Counted from the stretch's first letter, positions 46,336-55,688 are shown. The stretch is DNA of 64,000 bases from Echinicola arenosa (GCF_014841125.1 NZ_JACYTQ010000009.1:62001-126000); one strand, 5' to 3'. Notes: generated from the letters alone by a model not told the origin. Numbers and translations are program-made.

Positions 46336-47069
46336 AAATTAAGTGTATTGCTGTTGATGATGAACCTCTAGCTTTGGAAATGCTCTGTAGCTTTATCGAG
46401 CAAACCTCATTCTTATCCCTAGAGGCAAAATTCGAAAATGCCATTGATGCGTTGGCACATATCCACCGAAATGAAGTTGACCTGATCTTCTTGGACATTC
46501 AGATGCCCGACCTTTCGGGAATGGAGTTGGCCAGGGTATTGGAAAGTAATAAATACAGTTCGGACACAAGAATAATTTTTACCACAGCATATAACCAATT
46601 CGCCATTGAAGGATATAAAGTAGATGCTTTAGACTATCTTCTTAAGCCTTACAGCTATGAAGAATTCTTGAAGGCCAGCACAAAAGCATATCAGTACTTT
46701 GAAAAAAAGGCTCACACTATACCTACTTCCACTGAGGAAAAAAGCCAAAGTTATATCTTCCTCAAAGTAGAATACCAATTGGTAAAAGTTATGCTAAAAG
46801 ACATCATTTATGTCGAAGGCTACAAAGACTATGTTAAGGTACACTTAGTTGGAAAATCTTCCCCTCTCCTTTCACTCACCAGCCTGAAAAACATGGAAGA
46901 CTTACTACCAGAACAGCACTTTATGCGCATTCACAGATCCTATATCATTTCATTGGACCACATTGAATCCATCACAAGAAATACGGTCAATATGGGCAAC
47001 ACAACCATCGCTGTAAGTGACAATTACAAAGAGACTTTTCTCCAATTTGTCAATAAATGGATTGGCTAA
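46332..47069 (+). CDS. LytTR-family response regulator
   Basis: A 245-aa regulator: receiver domain (about 1-120; acidic pair in VDDEP, phospho-accepting Asp55 in LIFLDIQMP, Lys in LLKPYS) and a C-terminal LytTR DNA-binding domain (about 140-240; VEGYKDYVKVHL, MRIHRSYIISLDHIESI). It is translationally coupled to the LytS-type kinase. LytTR proteins bind pairs of imperfect direct repeats near promoters; none was confidently seen in the adjacent spacers. Confidence 0.95.
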   Translation: MKIKCIAVDDEPLALEMLCSFIEQTSFLSLEAKFENAIDALAHIHRNEVDLIFLDIQMPDLSGMELARVLESNKYSSDTRIIFTTAYNQFAIEGYKVDALDYLLKPYSYEEFLKASTKAYQYFEKKAHTIPTSTEEKSQSYIFLKVEYQLVKVMLKDIIYVEGYKDYVKVHLVGKSSPLLSLTSLKNMEDLLPEQHFMRIHRSYIISLDHIESITRNTVNMGNTTIAVSDNYKETFLQFVNKWIG

Positions 47070-47169
47070 TGTTTACCCTATTTAATTGATTTTTGGGATT
47101 TCTTTTTTGATGAACTTATTTTAATTTAGTTGACTTTTAAATGGTTGTTTCAAATTCACAAAGTCAATT

Positions 47170-47646
47170 ATGACAGATTTACAGAAGAACTTTATGGAAA
47201 TGGCTATCAGTCTTTCGAGAAAAGGAATGATATCCGGACAAGGAGGTCCCTTTGGCTGCGTCATCGTAAAAGACGGTGTGGTTATCGGAAAAGGGAACAA
47301 CCAAGTCCTGAGCACCAATGACCCCACAGCACATGCTGAAGTAGTCGCCATTCGGGGAGCCTGTAAGACCTTAAGAACCTTCCAATTGGAAGGCTGTGAA
47401 ATTTATACTTCATGTGAACCTTGTCCCATGTGCCTTGGAGCTATCTATTGGGCAAGACCAAAAAAGGTATTTTATGCCAACACTAGAAAAGAAGCCGCTG
47501 ATGCAGGTTTCGATGATGATTTTATCTATCAAGAGCTCCCAATCCCTCCTGCTGATCGGAAAATCCCCATGTACCATACACCGGAAACAGATGCACTTAA
47601 AGTCTTTGAGGAATGGAAAAACAATGAAGACAAAAAGGTGTATTGA
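47170..47646 (+). CDS. guaD: Guanine deaminase-like nucleoside deaminase
   Basis: A 158-aa zinc deaminase of the cytidine/deoxycytidylate fold. Zinc and catalytic residues are in TAHAEVVAIR (His55, Glu57) and SCEPCPMCLGAIYWA (Cys85, Cys88). The stretch CEIYTSCEPCPMCLGAIYWARPKKVFYA and the C-terminal AGFDDDFIYQELPIP fit Bacillus GuaD-type guanine deaminases, which convert guanine to xanthine, more closely than tRNA-specific TadA. It starts 100 bases after the LytTR gene and is probably independent. Confidence 0.85.
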   Translation: MTDLQKNFMEMAISLSRKGMISGQGGPFGCVIVKDGVVIGKGNNQVLSTNDPTAHAEVVAIRGACKTLRTFQLEGCEIYTSCEPCPMCLGAIYWARPKKVFYANTRKEAADAGFDDDFIYQELPIPPADRKIPMYHTPETDALKVFEEWKNNEDKKVY

Positions 47647-47671
47647 TGTAGCTTAAGATTCCATCTAGGTT

Positions 47672-49231
47672 TTACTTTTCCTTCACCATTCTTTGATGGT
47701 ACTTCTCTTTGATTACCTCTTGAACAGGTCTCCCTTGAATTTTGCTGTCTAACCAAGAGATAATATCCAAGTAAAGAAATGCCCGTTTCTCATAAGGGTG
47801 ATTTTCATATTGGATCAGGTTATCCCGAAGTTCAATAAATGCAGACTTCAATTGATAGTCATAAATCCTATTCAGGTTACGAATAAAGTTCATCATCTCC
47901 TGTTGTACCAAATGTAGGTCCTGCATCTTGATCAAAAAACGGTACACATTTTTTATCTGCTGATCAAGCTTATCATCTAAACCTTCCTCATAACTGGCTA
48001 TGAGCTTCAAGATATGAGCAAAACATTGTAAATCCTCTCTTAGGCCATCTCCCGTATGATAAATCACTTCATCCAAATGTTTGATCGCATTCAAGTTGTC
48101 ACCACTTCCAAAGTACAAACAGGCAATTTTATAGTGTAGCACAATCACATGATGTACATCCAATTTCGACCTAAGTGCTTTCATCTCTTTCAATAAGGAC
48201 GGAATTACAGCATTGACTCCTGCTGTAAAATCACCAATCAAAAAATGGTAGTTGATACTATTGGAATAATAATACAGAAAAGTCAAGATCCTACAATTCT
48301 CATCCATCTTAAAGTCATCATTTTCCAGACTCTCCTTAAACTGTTCAAAGACTACCATAAAGCGTTCATACTGCTGCAGGTAAAACAAAGTATCCAACAG
48401 GTAATGGTAAGCTTTAAGATAATTTCCTGTGGCCACTTTCTTCATCTGAGGATGCTCCTGATACAAACTCACCCACTTTTGGGCAGCTCGGTAGCAAAGT
48501 GGAAAGTCTTGTAGAATATGATAAAACCAAACCTGAGCTTGATAGAGATATAGTTTCTCATAGAAATTCAACTCCTGAAGATCATATTCAGGCATGTTTT
48601 TAAGATAATATGCCTCCACCAATTTTCGGTCAAATTCGTCTTTTACATGCCCCACCTTGAGATAAAGCCCATACAGTTGCAAAGAAAGGTTACTCAAAGA
48701 ATTCTTTTTCGACGCACTACTGATCAAGTGCTTAGCTTCATTGGCCAAAACCTCTGCCCGATCCCGCATACTCCGCGTAATATGCTGTGACTCAATGACC
48801 TTTTCCAACTCTACGATTCTCAACATAATGGTATCCAAAAAATACTTCTGTGCAATACCTTTTGCCTTGTCCAACAATTTCAAACTTTGGTTATACAAAC
48901 CTTTGTTGTACAGTATTCTTGCAAAATCGATCTGCTCATTTAATTGAAGCTCCACATTTTGATCTGCATAAATCACCCTGAGACTGACCAAGATTTGCTT
49001 ATACAAATGGGCTTTCATATTGGCCAGCTGCTTCTTGCTTACAGGAGCTTTTTTTAACAACATCTGCTCATCATAAGTCTCCATTTTATCCAAGGTATCA
49101 AATAGCTTGATGTACTTGGCATTTTCATTAGCTCCAAAGCGTTTTACATAAAGCTTGAACCCCCTCTTCTCAGATGCCGTCAATGACTTGATTAAAATAA
49201 ATACAATATCTTTTTCACCGTTTGACTTCAT
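47672..49231 (-). CDS. Helical-repeat protein of unknown function
   Basis: A 519-aa soluble, almost all-helical protein. The ATG at 49231 is chosen over a TTG four codons upstream. No catalytic motif, signal peptide or membrane helix is visible. Repeated helix pairs of about 35-40 residues (for example LYNKGLYNQSLKLLDKAKGIAQ and YFGSGDNLNAIKHLDEVIYHTG) suggest TPR-like units. The N terminus (LIKSLTASEKRGFKLYVKRF) looks like a conserved docking segment. It diverges from leuA across 140 bases. I do not recognise a function; proteins of this look seem common in Bacteroidota. Confidence 0.75.
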   Translation of the reverse strand: MKSNGEKDIVFILIKSLTASEKRGFKLYVKRFGANENAKYIKLFDTLDKMETYDEQMLLKKAPVSKKQLANMKAHLYKQILVSLRVIYADQNVELQLNEQIDFARILYNKGLYNQSLKLLDKAKGIAQKYFLDTIMLRIVELEKVIESQHITRSMRDRAEVLANEAKHLISSASKKNSLSNLSLQLYGLYLKVGHVKDEFDRKLVEAYYLKNMPEYDLQELNFYEKLYLYQAQVWFYHILQDFPLCYRAAQKWVSLYQEHPQMKKVATGNYLKAYHYLLDTLFYLQQYERFMVVFEQFKESLENDDFKMDENCRILTFLYYYSNSINYHFLIGDFTAGVNAVIPSLLKEMKALRSKLDVHHVIVLHYKIACLYFGSGDNLNAIKHLDEVIYHTGDGLREDLQCFAHILKLIASYEEGLDDKLDQQIKNVYRFLIKMQDLHLVQQEMMNFIRNLNRIYDYQLKSAFIELRDNLIQYENHPYEKRAFLYLDIISWLDSKIQGRPVQEVIKEKYHQRMVKEK

Positions 49232-49317
49232 ACAATTTTTCAATATAATAAACTGATTTTCAATTAATTAAAATAAAAAAAATCGGTTTGAACGTTGGAC
49301 ATATAAAGTTAAGTCAA

Positions 49318-49348
49318 TTTACAATCAAACCATAAGATTTTACTTTAG
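49318..49348 (+). promoter_or_regulatory. leuA: Putative promoter of leuA
   Basis: TTTA at 49318-49321 and TACTTTAG at 49341-49348, spaced 19 bases, resemble the TTTG/TAnnTTTG pattern with one change in each box. The ATG is 24 bases further on. No leader peptide or attenuator hairpin is seen. Confidence 0.35.
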
Positions 49349-49371
49349 ATTTTAGATAAAACAGAAACATT

Positions 49372-50544
49372 ATGGATAAACGACAAGTACTGATCTTTGA
49401 CACTACCCTTAGGGACGGAGAGCAAGTCCCTGGCTGTAAGTTGAACACTCCTCAAAAAATTGAGATCGCCAGGCAGCTAGAACTCCTCGGTGTAGATGTT
49501 ATCGAGGCAGGCTTTCCTATTTCCAGTCCAGGCGACTTCAAATCAGTTGTGGAGATTTCAAAAAGTGTTTCAGAGCCAATCATATGTGGGTTATCCAGGG
49601 GCGTGCAGAAGGACATTGAAGTGGCAGCTGAAGCGCTCAAATATGCTAAAAGACCCCGAATACACACAGGTATAGGCACCTCTGCTTCCCATATCAAATA
49701 TAAATTCAAGAGTACTCCAGATCAAATTCTGGAAAGAGCAGTTGCAGCTGTCAAACATGCTAAATCTTTTGTTGAAGATGTGGAGTTTTATGCTGAAGAT
49801 GCAGGACGAACTGACAATGAATATTTGGCAAGGGTTTGCGAAGCAGTCATAAAAGCTGGAGCTACTGTACTGAACATTCCAGACACTACCGGTTACTGTT
49901 TGCCAGATGAATACGGTGCCAAAATCAAATACTTGATGGACAATGTTAGAGGTATCGAAAATGTTATCATCTCTGCACATTGCCACAACGACCTTGGATT
50001 GGCTACCGCAAACTCTATTTCGGCAGTAATGAATGGTGCGAGACAAATCGAATGTACCATTAATGGTATCGGAGAAAGAGCTGGTAATACTTCTCTTGAA
50101 GAAGTGGCCATGATCATGAAACAGCATCCTCGCTTAGATGTATACAATAATATCAACTCCAAACTTTTGAACCCAGTGTCCAAATTGGTTTCAGAAAGAA
50201 TGGGAATGTATGTGCAGCCTAATAAAGCCATTGTGGGATCCAATGCATTTGCTCACTCTTCAGGAATCCACCAAGATGGCGTGATCAAAAACAGAGAAAC
50301 TTATGAAATCATCGATCCAGCAGAAGTGGGAGTCAATGAATCCCTTATTGTCCTGACTGCAAGAAGTGGAAGGGCGGCGCTTGCTTACAGATCCCATAAG
50401 ATCGGATATACGTTGACCAAACTTCAGTTAGATGAAGTTTACGAATTATTCTTGGAGTTTGCTGATAGGAAAAAAGAAATCACTGACGAAGATTTACATG
50501 AAATCATGAAAGTGGCTAATCTTTCAGGAAAAGTAGAAGCATAA
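49372..50544 (+). CDS. leuA: 2-isopropylmalate synthase, short form
   Basis: A 390-aa DRE-TIM metallolyase. It shows the catalytic [13 protein letters not shown] at residues 9-21, the metal-binding [13 protein letters not shown] and the [15 protein letters not shown] motif, plus [17 protein letters not shown]. It condenses acetyl-CoA and 2-oxoisovalerate in leucine synthesis. At 390 aa it lacks the ~100-residue C-terminal leucine-feedback domain of long LeuA proteins; short forms are known in Bacteroidota. A homocitrate or citramalate synthase role is the main alternative. leuB, leuC and leuD are not in the window. Confidence 0.88.
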   Translation: MDKRQVLIFDTTLRDGEQVPGCKLNTPQKIEIARQLELLGVDVIEAGFPISSPGDFKSVVEISKSVSEPIICGLSRGVQKDIEVAAEALKYAKRPRIHTGIGTSASHIKYKFKSTPDQILERAVAAVKHAKSFVEDVEFYAEDAGRTDNEYLARVCEAVIKAGATVLNIPDTTGYCLPDEYGAKIKYLMDNVRGIENVIISAHCHNDLGLATANSISAVMNGARQIECTINGIGERAGNTSLEEVAMIMKQHPRLDVYNNINSKLLNPVSKLVSERMGMYVQPNKAIVGSNAFAHSSGIHQDGVIKNRETYEIIDPAEVGVNESLIVLTARSGRAALAYRSHKIGYTLTKLQLDEVYELFLEFADRKKEITDEDLHEIMKVANLSGKVEA

Positions 50545-50562
50545 ACAATAAAATTGTTATCC

Positions 50563-50603
50563 ATAAAAAAATCCACGGAACTAAGTTCCGTGGATTTTTT
50601 TAT
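50563..50603. terminator. Strong bidirectional terminator between leuA and ffh
   Basis: ATAAAAAAATCCACGGAAC (50563-50581) and its exact complement (50585-50603) form a perfect 19-bp stem with a 3-base loop, A-rich on one side and T-rich on the other. It serves the convergent leuA and ffh genes. Confidence 0.93.
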
Positions 50604-50629
50604 GTTCTATCTCAAATATTAGTAAAGGC

Positions 50630-51970
50630 CTATCTTCTTCCTCCTGCCTTAGGCATTAAATTACCCAAAGCGCGTTGTGCCCCACCCATTTTGTTCATTT
50701 GCTTCATCAGCTTTCTCATATCAGAAAATTGCTTCATCAGGTTATTCACCTCCTGAATGGTCCTACCGCTACCATTGGCAATACGCTTTCTTCTACTTCC
50801 ATCGATGACATCAGGATTCTCCCTTTCCAAAGGTGTCATACTTCTAATGATGGCTTCAATAGGTTTAAAGGAATCATCATCAATATCCAAACCTTTGATG
50901 GCTTTGCCCATACCAGGAATCATGCCCATCAAGTCTTTCAGGTTACCCATCTTTTTGATTTGCTCCAATTGGGAAAGGAAATCATCAAAGTTGAATTGGT
51001 TCTTACGGATCTTGGCATTGATTCTTTTGGCTTCATCCTCATCAAAAGACTGCTGTGCCCTTTCTACCAAAGAAACAACATCTCCCATACCTAGGATACG
51101 CTGAGCCATACGGTCTGGATAGAAAACATCAAGGTTTTCCATCTTCTCACCGGTAGATATAAACTTGATCGGTTTATCTACAACGTGACGAATCGAAATG
51201 GCAGCACCACCACGGGTATCACCATCCAATTTGGTCAAAACAACACCATCGAAATTCAATCGCTCATCGAAAGTCTTTGCCGTATTCACCGCATCCTGAC
51301 CCGTCATGGAATCTACCACAAAAAGGGTCTCGGCTGGTTTCAGATTTTCTTTCAATTCAGCGATCTCGTTCATCATCTGCTCATCTACTGCCAGACGTCC
51401 AGCTGTATCGACAATGACCGTTTTCTTGCCATTTTTCTTGGCATATTCTATCGCTCTGGAAGCAATCTCCAAAGCATTTTTATTTTCAGGTTCAGCGTAA
51501 ACCTCCACTCCTATCTGCTCACCCAAAGTCTTCAGCTGCTCAATGGCCGCAGGACGATAGATATCACAAGCTACCAAAAGTACTTGGCGACCTTGCTTCT
51601 TAAGATGAGTGGCCAACTTACCAGAGAAAGTCGTCTTACCAGACCCCTGTAGACCTGATATCAACACAATTCCAGGATCACCCTTCAGGTTAATATCTTC
51701 TTTGGAGCCTCCCATCAATTTGGTCAGCTCTTCTTGGGTGATTTTCACCAAAAGTTGCCCAGGAGAAACTGAGATCAATACATCCCTTCCCAAAGCTTCT
51801 TCCTTGATGGTGTCAGTAACTTCTTTGGCTACTTTATAGTTAACATCCGCATCTATCAGGGCCCTTCTAATCTCCTTGACCGTGGTGGCCACATTGATTT
51901 CAGTAATCTTCCCTGTACCTTTCAGGGTCTTAAATGCTCTATCTAGTTTAAAACTAAGATTATCAAACAT
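50630..51970 (-). CDS. ffh: Signal recognition particle protein Ffh
   Basis: A 446-aa SRP GTPase with N, G and M domains. G-domain motifs are GLQGSGKTTFSGKLA, DTAGRLAVDEQM and TKLDGDTRGGAA; the Met-rich M domain carries MIPGMGK and the RNA-binding SRRKRIANGSGRTIQEVNNL. It targets nascent membrane proteins to FtsY with SRP RNA. The gene is monocistronic, flanked by a strong terminator and by its own -7 box. SRP RNA (ffs) was not found nearby. Confidence 0.97.
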   Translation of the reverse strand: MFDNLSFKLDRAFKTLKGTGKITEINVATTVKEIRRALIDADVNYKVAKEVTDTIKEEALGRDVLISVSPGQLLVKITQEELTKLMGGSKEDINLKGDPGIVLISGLQGSGKTTFSGKLATHLKKQGRQVLLVACDIYRPAAIEQLKTLGEQIGVEVYAEPENKNALEIASRAIEYAKKNGKKTVIVDTAGRLAVDEQMMNEIAELKENLKPAETLFVVDSMTGQDAVNTAKTFDERLNFDGVVLTKLDGDTRGGAAISIRHVVDKPIKFISTGEKMENLDVFYPDRMAQRILGMGDVVSLVERAQQSFDEDEAKRINAKIRKNQFNFDDFLSQLEQIKKMGNLKDLMGMIPGMGKAIKGLDIDDDSFKPIEAIIRSMTPLERENPDVIDGSRRKRIANGSGRTIQEVNNLMKQFSDMRKLMKQMNKMGGAQRALGNLMPKAGGRR

Positions 51971-51993
51971 GTGCTCTTTTCTTCTATTTACTG

Positions 51994-52001
51994 CAAAAAT
52001 A
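51994..52001 (-). promoter_or_regulatory. ffh: Putative -7 box of ffh
   Basis: On the minus strand this reads TATTTTTG, an exact TAnnTTTG match 24 bases upstream of the ffh ATG. A -33 box is not evident. Confidence 0.35.
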
Positions 52002-52180
52002 CAATAAAATAATTTTTATAGAAGGCAACATGTATTTATCTCAAAATTTCTTTTCAATCAATTAACAATAAAAAGTAGAGTCAGTTCCGGGACTTTTAAA
52101 TCGTTACAGCAGTTCCAAAACAAGGTTTAAAAACAAATTCATCTACCGAAACAAAGCTTTATTCACACCATAAAACCTAT

Positions 52181-52204
52181 AAAATACCGCGATTACGGTA
52201 TTTT
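52181..52204. terminator. Terminator-like hairpin in the ffh upstream region
   Basis: AAAATACCG (52181-52189) and CGGTATTTT (52196-52204) form a perfect 9-bp stem with a 6-base loop; A/T arms make it plausible in both directions. No gene ends here. Confidence 0.5.
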
Positions 52205-52301
52205 ATTTTAAAAAAAATACCCGTACATTAGAATTACTGTTTCACTTTTTCAATCATGAAAGTAAAAATATACTTTACTTTTTATTTTTAATCCTAAGAA
52301 G

Positions 52302-52333
52302 AAGGCCGCTGGATATTACCGGCGGCTTTTTTT
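52302..52333 (+). terminator. Plus-strand terminator with no large upstream gene
   Basis: An 11-bp stem (AAGGCCGCTGG at 52302-52312 with the complement at 52319-52329, two G-T pairs, loop ATATTA) followed by a T run. For the minus-strand GH140-like gene the run after the stem is much less T-rich, so it points mainly to the plus strand. It ends 11 bases after the 11-codon ORF. Confidence 0.7.
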
Positions 52334-53675
52334 AATTCGCCTGCACCACCAATACCCAATCACTTCCTCTTCCAGCTGAGTGAGGTGTAAATAATTCTTC
52401 TTGACCAGCCATTAATTCCATGCTATGAATCCGATGCCCATCTCTTGGGTTAAACCAATAAGCCTCAAAACTATCCCCTTTGAGCTTTGAAAAGTCTACC
52501 TGAACTGACCTTCCATAGGGCGTGTAGACTACTGCCAGCTTACCATCTTCCCGAATAGCAGCCATTTGGTAGGATGCACCTTCAGGGTTTTCATTGACAA
52601 TCAAAGATTGGTTTGGCAACAATTGATACCATTTGATCTTTTCAAAAAATGTTTTCATCATCCCCATCTGTATTGCACCAATATGGTGGAGAGCGGTTTG
52701 CCAATTGGTCCTCGCCATAGAAATCGGTACTCGACCTTCTTCCCACATTTGCCAAATATTATGATTTCCATAAGTGTGTCCTGCCGCCCCAGATAGCATA
52801 CTCCAGTATGCTGCCTGTCTAACATCAAAGTCATCAAACCAGCCCAACTCTGCTCCTTTCCAGTTTACTGGGTGATCTTCATACCTAGGCTCTCCGTCTA
52901 TGGTTGGTTTTAAGTTTTGTAAGGAAAGATTTTTCCTGTTGAACTGATAATTGGCAGCATCTCTAGCCCCATGTCCAGACTGAAAAAGATGAAGATCTAT
53001 CCATTCGGCATCGGCAAAAAAGTCAGAAGAATTGCTCCAACCTTGAGGGTGATAAGTGATCAACTGTTTTTCTTTGACCACTTGATTGATCCCTTTGGCC
53101 ATGGCTTCAATTACCTGATAATGTGTTGGATTCTCTGGGTTTCTATCCCCTCCCAATATCCAGATCACTTGATCATCTTTATATCTTTCTGCCAATATTT
53201 TTCCAAATCGTAGAGCATTTACCTTGTTGAAAATCTCTGGACCTACCCCCCATTTCTTATTGAACTTATCTCCCCAAGTTGGCAGTAAACCGACAAACAT
53301 TCCCAAGCTATTGGCTTTCCGGATCACAAAATCTACATGTTCAAAGTAAGCTTCATTAAGATGGTTGGGGTCTTGGTTATCAAGGGGAAGTGCGCCGTAG
53401 GCATTTGGAACGGTCAAACCACCTAATTCAGCCAAAACCACCGCCTGGATTACTGTAAACCCTTTGGAAGCCCGATCCTCTAAGTAGAGAGTGACTTCTT
53501 CCCTGTTTAAGCGATGAAAGAGTTCCCAAGCGGTATCTCCTAACCAAAAAAAGGGTTTACCATCGCACTCAAGGTAATGATGGTTTTCACTTACTTTTAA
53601 GTTTTGGGCGAATAAAGGACGAATACTGATTATGGAACAAAGAATCCAGAAAAGGAAAAAGCGGAGCGCTACCAT
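52332..53675 (-). CDS. GH140-like (DUF4038) glycoside hydrolase
   Basis: A 447-aa secreted protein. ATG at 53675 is chosen over an upstream TTG and gives a signal peptide ending LFAQ. The DUF4038 TIM-barrel is clear: HHYLECDGKPFFWLGDTAWELFHRLN, FTVIQAVVLAELGG, WILGGDRNP (candidate catalytic Asp) and TIDGEPRYED (candidate catalytic Glu). A C-terminal beta domain (QMAAIREDGKLAVVYTPYGRSVQVD) follows. The characterised members are apiosidases acting on rhamnogalacturonan II side chains. It is isolated from other polysaccharide-degradation genes here. Confidence 0.87.
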   Translation of the reverse strand: MVALRFFLFWILCSIISIRPLFAQNLKVSENHHYLECDGKPFFWLGDTAWELFHRLNREEVTLYLEDRASKGFTVIQAVVLAELGGLTVPNAYGALPLDNQDPNHLNEAYFEHVDFVIRKANSLGMFVGLLPTWGDKFNKKWGVGPEIFNKVNALRFGKILAERYKDDQVIWILGGDRNPENPTHYQVIEAMAKGINQVVKEKQLITYHPQGWSNSSDFFADAEWIDLHLFQSGHGARDAANYQFNRKNLSLQNLKPTIDGEPRYEDHPVNWKGAELGWFDDFDVRQAAYWSMLSGAAGHTYGNHNIWQMWEEGRVPISMARTNWQTALHHIGAIQMGMMKTFFEKIKWYQLLPNQSLIVNENPEGASYQMAAIREDGKLAVVYTPYGRSVQVDFSKLKGDSFEAYWFNPRDGHRIHSMELMAGQEELFTPHSAGRGSDWVLVVQAN

Positions 53676-53808
53676 AATTGTCTTTACGATTAGTTTCAAA
53701 ACCAACAAAAGTTAAGAAACTACTTCCATACCTCCATAGTATTCAAACAATTATAAGTAATTTGTATAAAATCCATAGATCTAGAAATAAACCAACAAAC
53801 ACTAAACC

Positions 53809-54663
53809 ATGGACAAAAAAACCTGTATTGTGACCGGGGCCACTTCTGGAATAGGGCTAGGAATTGCGAAAGGGCTGGCCAAAGAGGGAGTAATCTTGAT
53901 ACTGATTGCCCGAAATGCTACAAAAGGAGAAAAACTGATGAATCAGTTGCAATCAACCTACCCATCATCAAAAATTCACTTTTACCCCACAGACCTTTCC
54001 TCCCAAAAACAAATCAGAGCCACTTCAGAAAAAATAAGGCGGAATCACCAAATAATTGACGTCCTGATCAATAACGCGGGGGTCTGGACTTCAGAAGCCA
54101 AGCTGACTGAAGATGGCATCGAAGAGCAATTTGCAGTCAATCACCTCGCTTATTTCCTTCTTACCCATTTACTCTACCCCCAACTTGCCAAATCACAGGA
54201 TGCCAGAATAATCTGCATGGGATCCAATTCACACCAATATGGTAAAATCAATTTTATTAACCCCAACCTAACCGACGAATATCACGGACTGAAGGCTTAC
54301 GGACAATCAAAATTGGCCAACCTTTTGTTTGTATACGAACTGGAAAGAAGAAAGCCTGACAATATCATTTCCACCTTCTGTGTTTCTCCAGGTTTGGTCA
54401 AAACAGATATTGGTGTCAAACACACCAATCCGTTTCATAGCCTCATGTGGAAACTAAGAAGATTGACAGGAAAGTCACCAGAAAAAGCTGCAGAAACCCC
54501 TATCTTTCTAGTCCTAGCAGATAAGAACTTAGCACCAAGCGGTCTTTATTGGGAAAACCTAAAACCTAAACCTTCCTCTAAATCTTCTCACTCAAAGGAG
54601 CAAGCATCAAAACTATGGGAGCTCAGTAAGCAGTTATGTCAAATCGATAAGTTTTTTGGCTAG
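53809..54663 (+). CDS. Short-chain dehydrogenase/reductase, retinol-dehydrogenase-like
   Basis: A 284-aa SDR enzyme. It has the cofactor motif TGATSGIGLGIA near the N terminus, INNAGVW, the catalytic YGQSK, and a longer C terminus typical of the retinol dehydrogenase-like group. It reduces or oxidises a hydrophobic carbonyl/alcohol with NAD(P)H; substrate unknown. Its stop codon lies in a CTAG shared with the convergent SDR gene, so the two genes overlap by 4 bases tail to tail. Confidence 0.9.
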   Translation: MDKKTCIVTGATSGIGLGIAKGLAKEGVILILIARNATKGEKLMNQLQSTYPSSKIHFYPTDLSSQKQIRATSEKIRRNHQIIDVLINNAGVWTSEAKLTEDGIEEQFAVNHLAYFLLTHLLYPQLAKSQDARIICMGSNSHQYGKINFINPNLTDEYHGLKAYGQSKLANLLFVYELERRKPDNIISTFCVSPGLVKTDIGVKHTNPFHSLMWKLRRLTGKSPEKAAETPIFLVLADKNLAPSGLYWENLKPKPSSKSSHSKEQASKLWELSKQLCQIDKFFG

Positions 54664-55475
54664 GTCTTGTAAACCCTAAACAGCTTTTCTAACAATGGCA
54701 TTTTTATTGACCTAGGAAGCTTACTGCCTAGCCAAAAGAAAAATGCATTTATATACCCAGGCACTATCACTAATTTGCCTTTCAGCATACCATCAATGGC
54801 TATTTTGGCCACTTGATCTGGCATCATCAACAGTAACTTTGATCGTTTTCCATGTGCATTCATTCTGCTCAATCCATCTGCATTGGTTAAGACAGGCCCA
54901 GGACAAATCACACTGACAGACACCTTGGTTGGCTTTAATTCTTCTCTTAGGGCCAGTGAAAATGCATAAACAAAGTTTTTAGTCCCGGTATACACTGCTT
55001 TATAAGGTAAAGGAAGCGTCGCCTCTATGCTGCTCATATTCAAAATGTAGGCTTTTGGCTGTTGTTGTAATAGCTTTAAGAAATAAAAGGTGAGTTCTAT
55101 AAAAACACGGTTGTTCAATGTTATCATGTAATTGGCTTCCTTTATTTCCATTTCACTAAAAGTCCCACTTTTGCCAATCCCTACATTGTTGATCAATGCA
55201 GTTATTGGAAATGCATTTTCCATCACCCATTCAAAAACTTTTAATGGTGCCTGCTCTTTGGCCAAATCGATGCAAAAAATACGACAGTCAACCCTATACC
55301 ATTGACAAAGATCTTGCATCAACCGGTTCAGTGCCACTTGGTCATCGGACACTAAAAGCATATTCATTCCTTTGGAGGCACACTCACAAGCCATAGCTCT
55401 TCCAATACCCTTACAGGCTCCAGTGACCAGGGCATAATTGCCATTTATTTTCTTTTGAATACTTTGCCTTTTCAA
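54660..55475 (-). CDS. Short-chain dehydrogenase/reductase
   Basis: A 271-aa SDR enzyme with the cofactor motif VTGACKGIGRAMA, LINNVGIGKSG and the catalytic YTGTK. A hydrophobic C-terminal stretch (GYINAFFFWLGSKLP) suggests membrane association, as in many lipid-acting SDRs. The only start that precedes the cofactor motif is TTG at 55475; an in-frame stop lies 15 bases further upstream and the next ATG would delete the motif. It converges with another SDR gene but the two proteins are from different subgroups. Confidence 0.88.
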   Translation of the reverse strand: MKRQSIQKKINGNYALVTGACKGIGRAMACECASKGMNMLLVSDDQVALNRLMQDLCQWYRVDCRIFCIDLAKEQAPLKVFEWVMENAFPITALINNVGIGKSGTFSEMEIKEANYMITLNNRVFIELTFYFLKLLQQQPKAYILNMSSIEATLPLPYKAVYTGTKNFVYAFSLALREELKPTKVSVSVICPGPVLTNADGLSRMNAHGKRSKLLLMMPDQVAKIAIDGMLKGKLVIVPGYINAFFFWLGSKLPRSIKMPLLEKLFRVYKT

Positions 55476-55688
55476 CCTTGAAACCCACTAGCAATACATT
55501 GGATAAAAGTCCTCTCACAAAAATAACACACTGACAATAAACCAAATAGTCCAACAGTCATTTAAAAGTAAAATAGTATAAAACGCTAAATCTCTTTCAT
55601 GGGATATGGTGGATTTTCAGGATATCGTTATATTAAAGTAATTAAGCCAGTATTTGTTCATTCATTTCACTTTAAGCCATACAAAATC

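Larger units (their letters stand above)
51971..52331. other. Intergenic region with two orphan hairpins and a mini-ORF
   Basis: 361 bases between the ffh start and the end of the GH140-like gene. It contains an ffh -7 box, a terminator-like hairpin at 52181-52204, an 11-codon ORF at 52256-52291 (MKVKIYFTFYF) and a plus-strand terminator at 52302-52333. No plus-strand gene of normal size feeds either hairpin, so a small RNA or tiny peptide transcript is possible. Confidence 0.5.

Noticed and set aside
51971-52331. SRP RNA (ffs) next to ffh
   Set aside because: The conserved GGAA-loop helix and asymmetric internal loop are not present; the region is AT-rich with simple hairpins only.
55599-55688. 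Thirty-residue N-terminal extension of the DUF4231 protein
   Set aside because: The extension is unlike the family and the internal ATG at 55689 starts at the conserved helix; kept only as an alternative.
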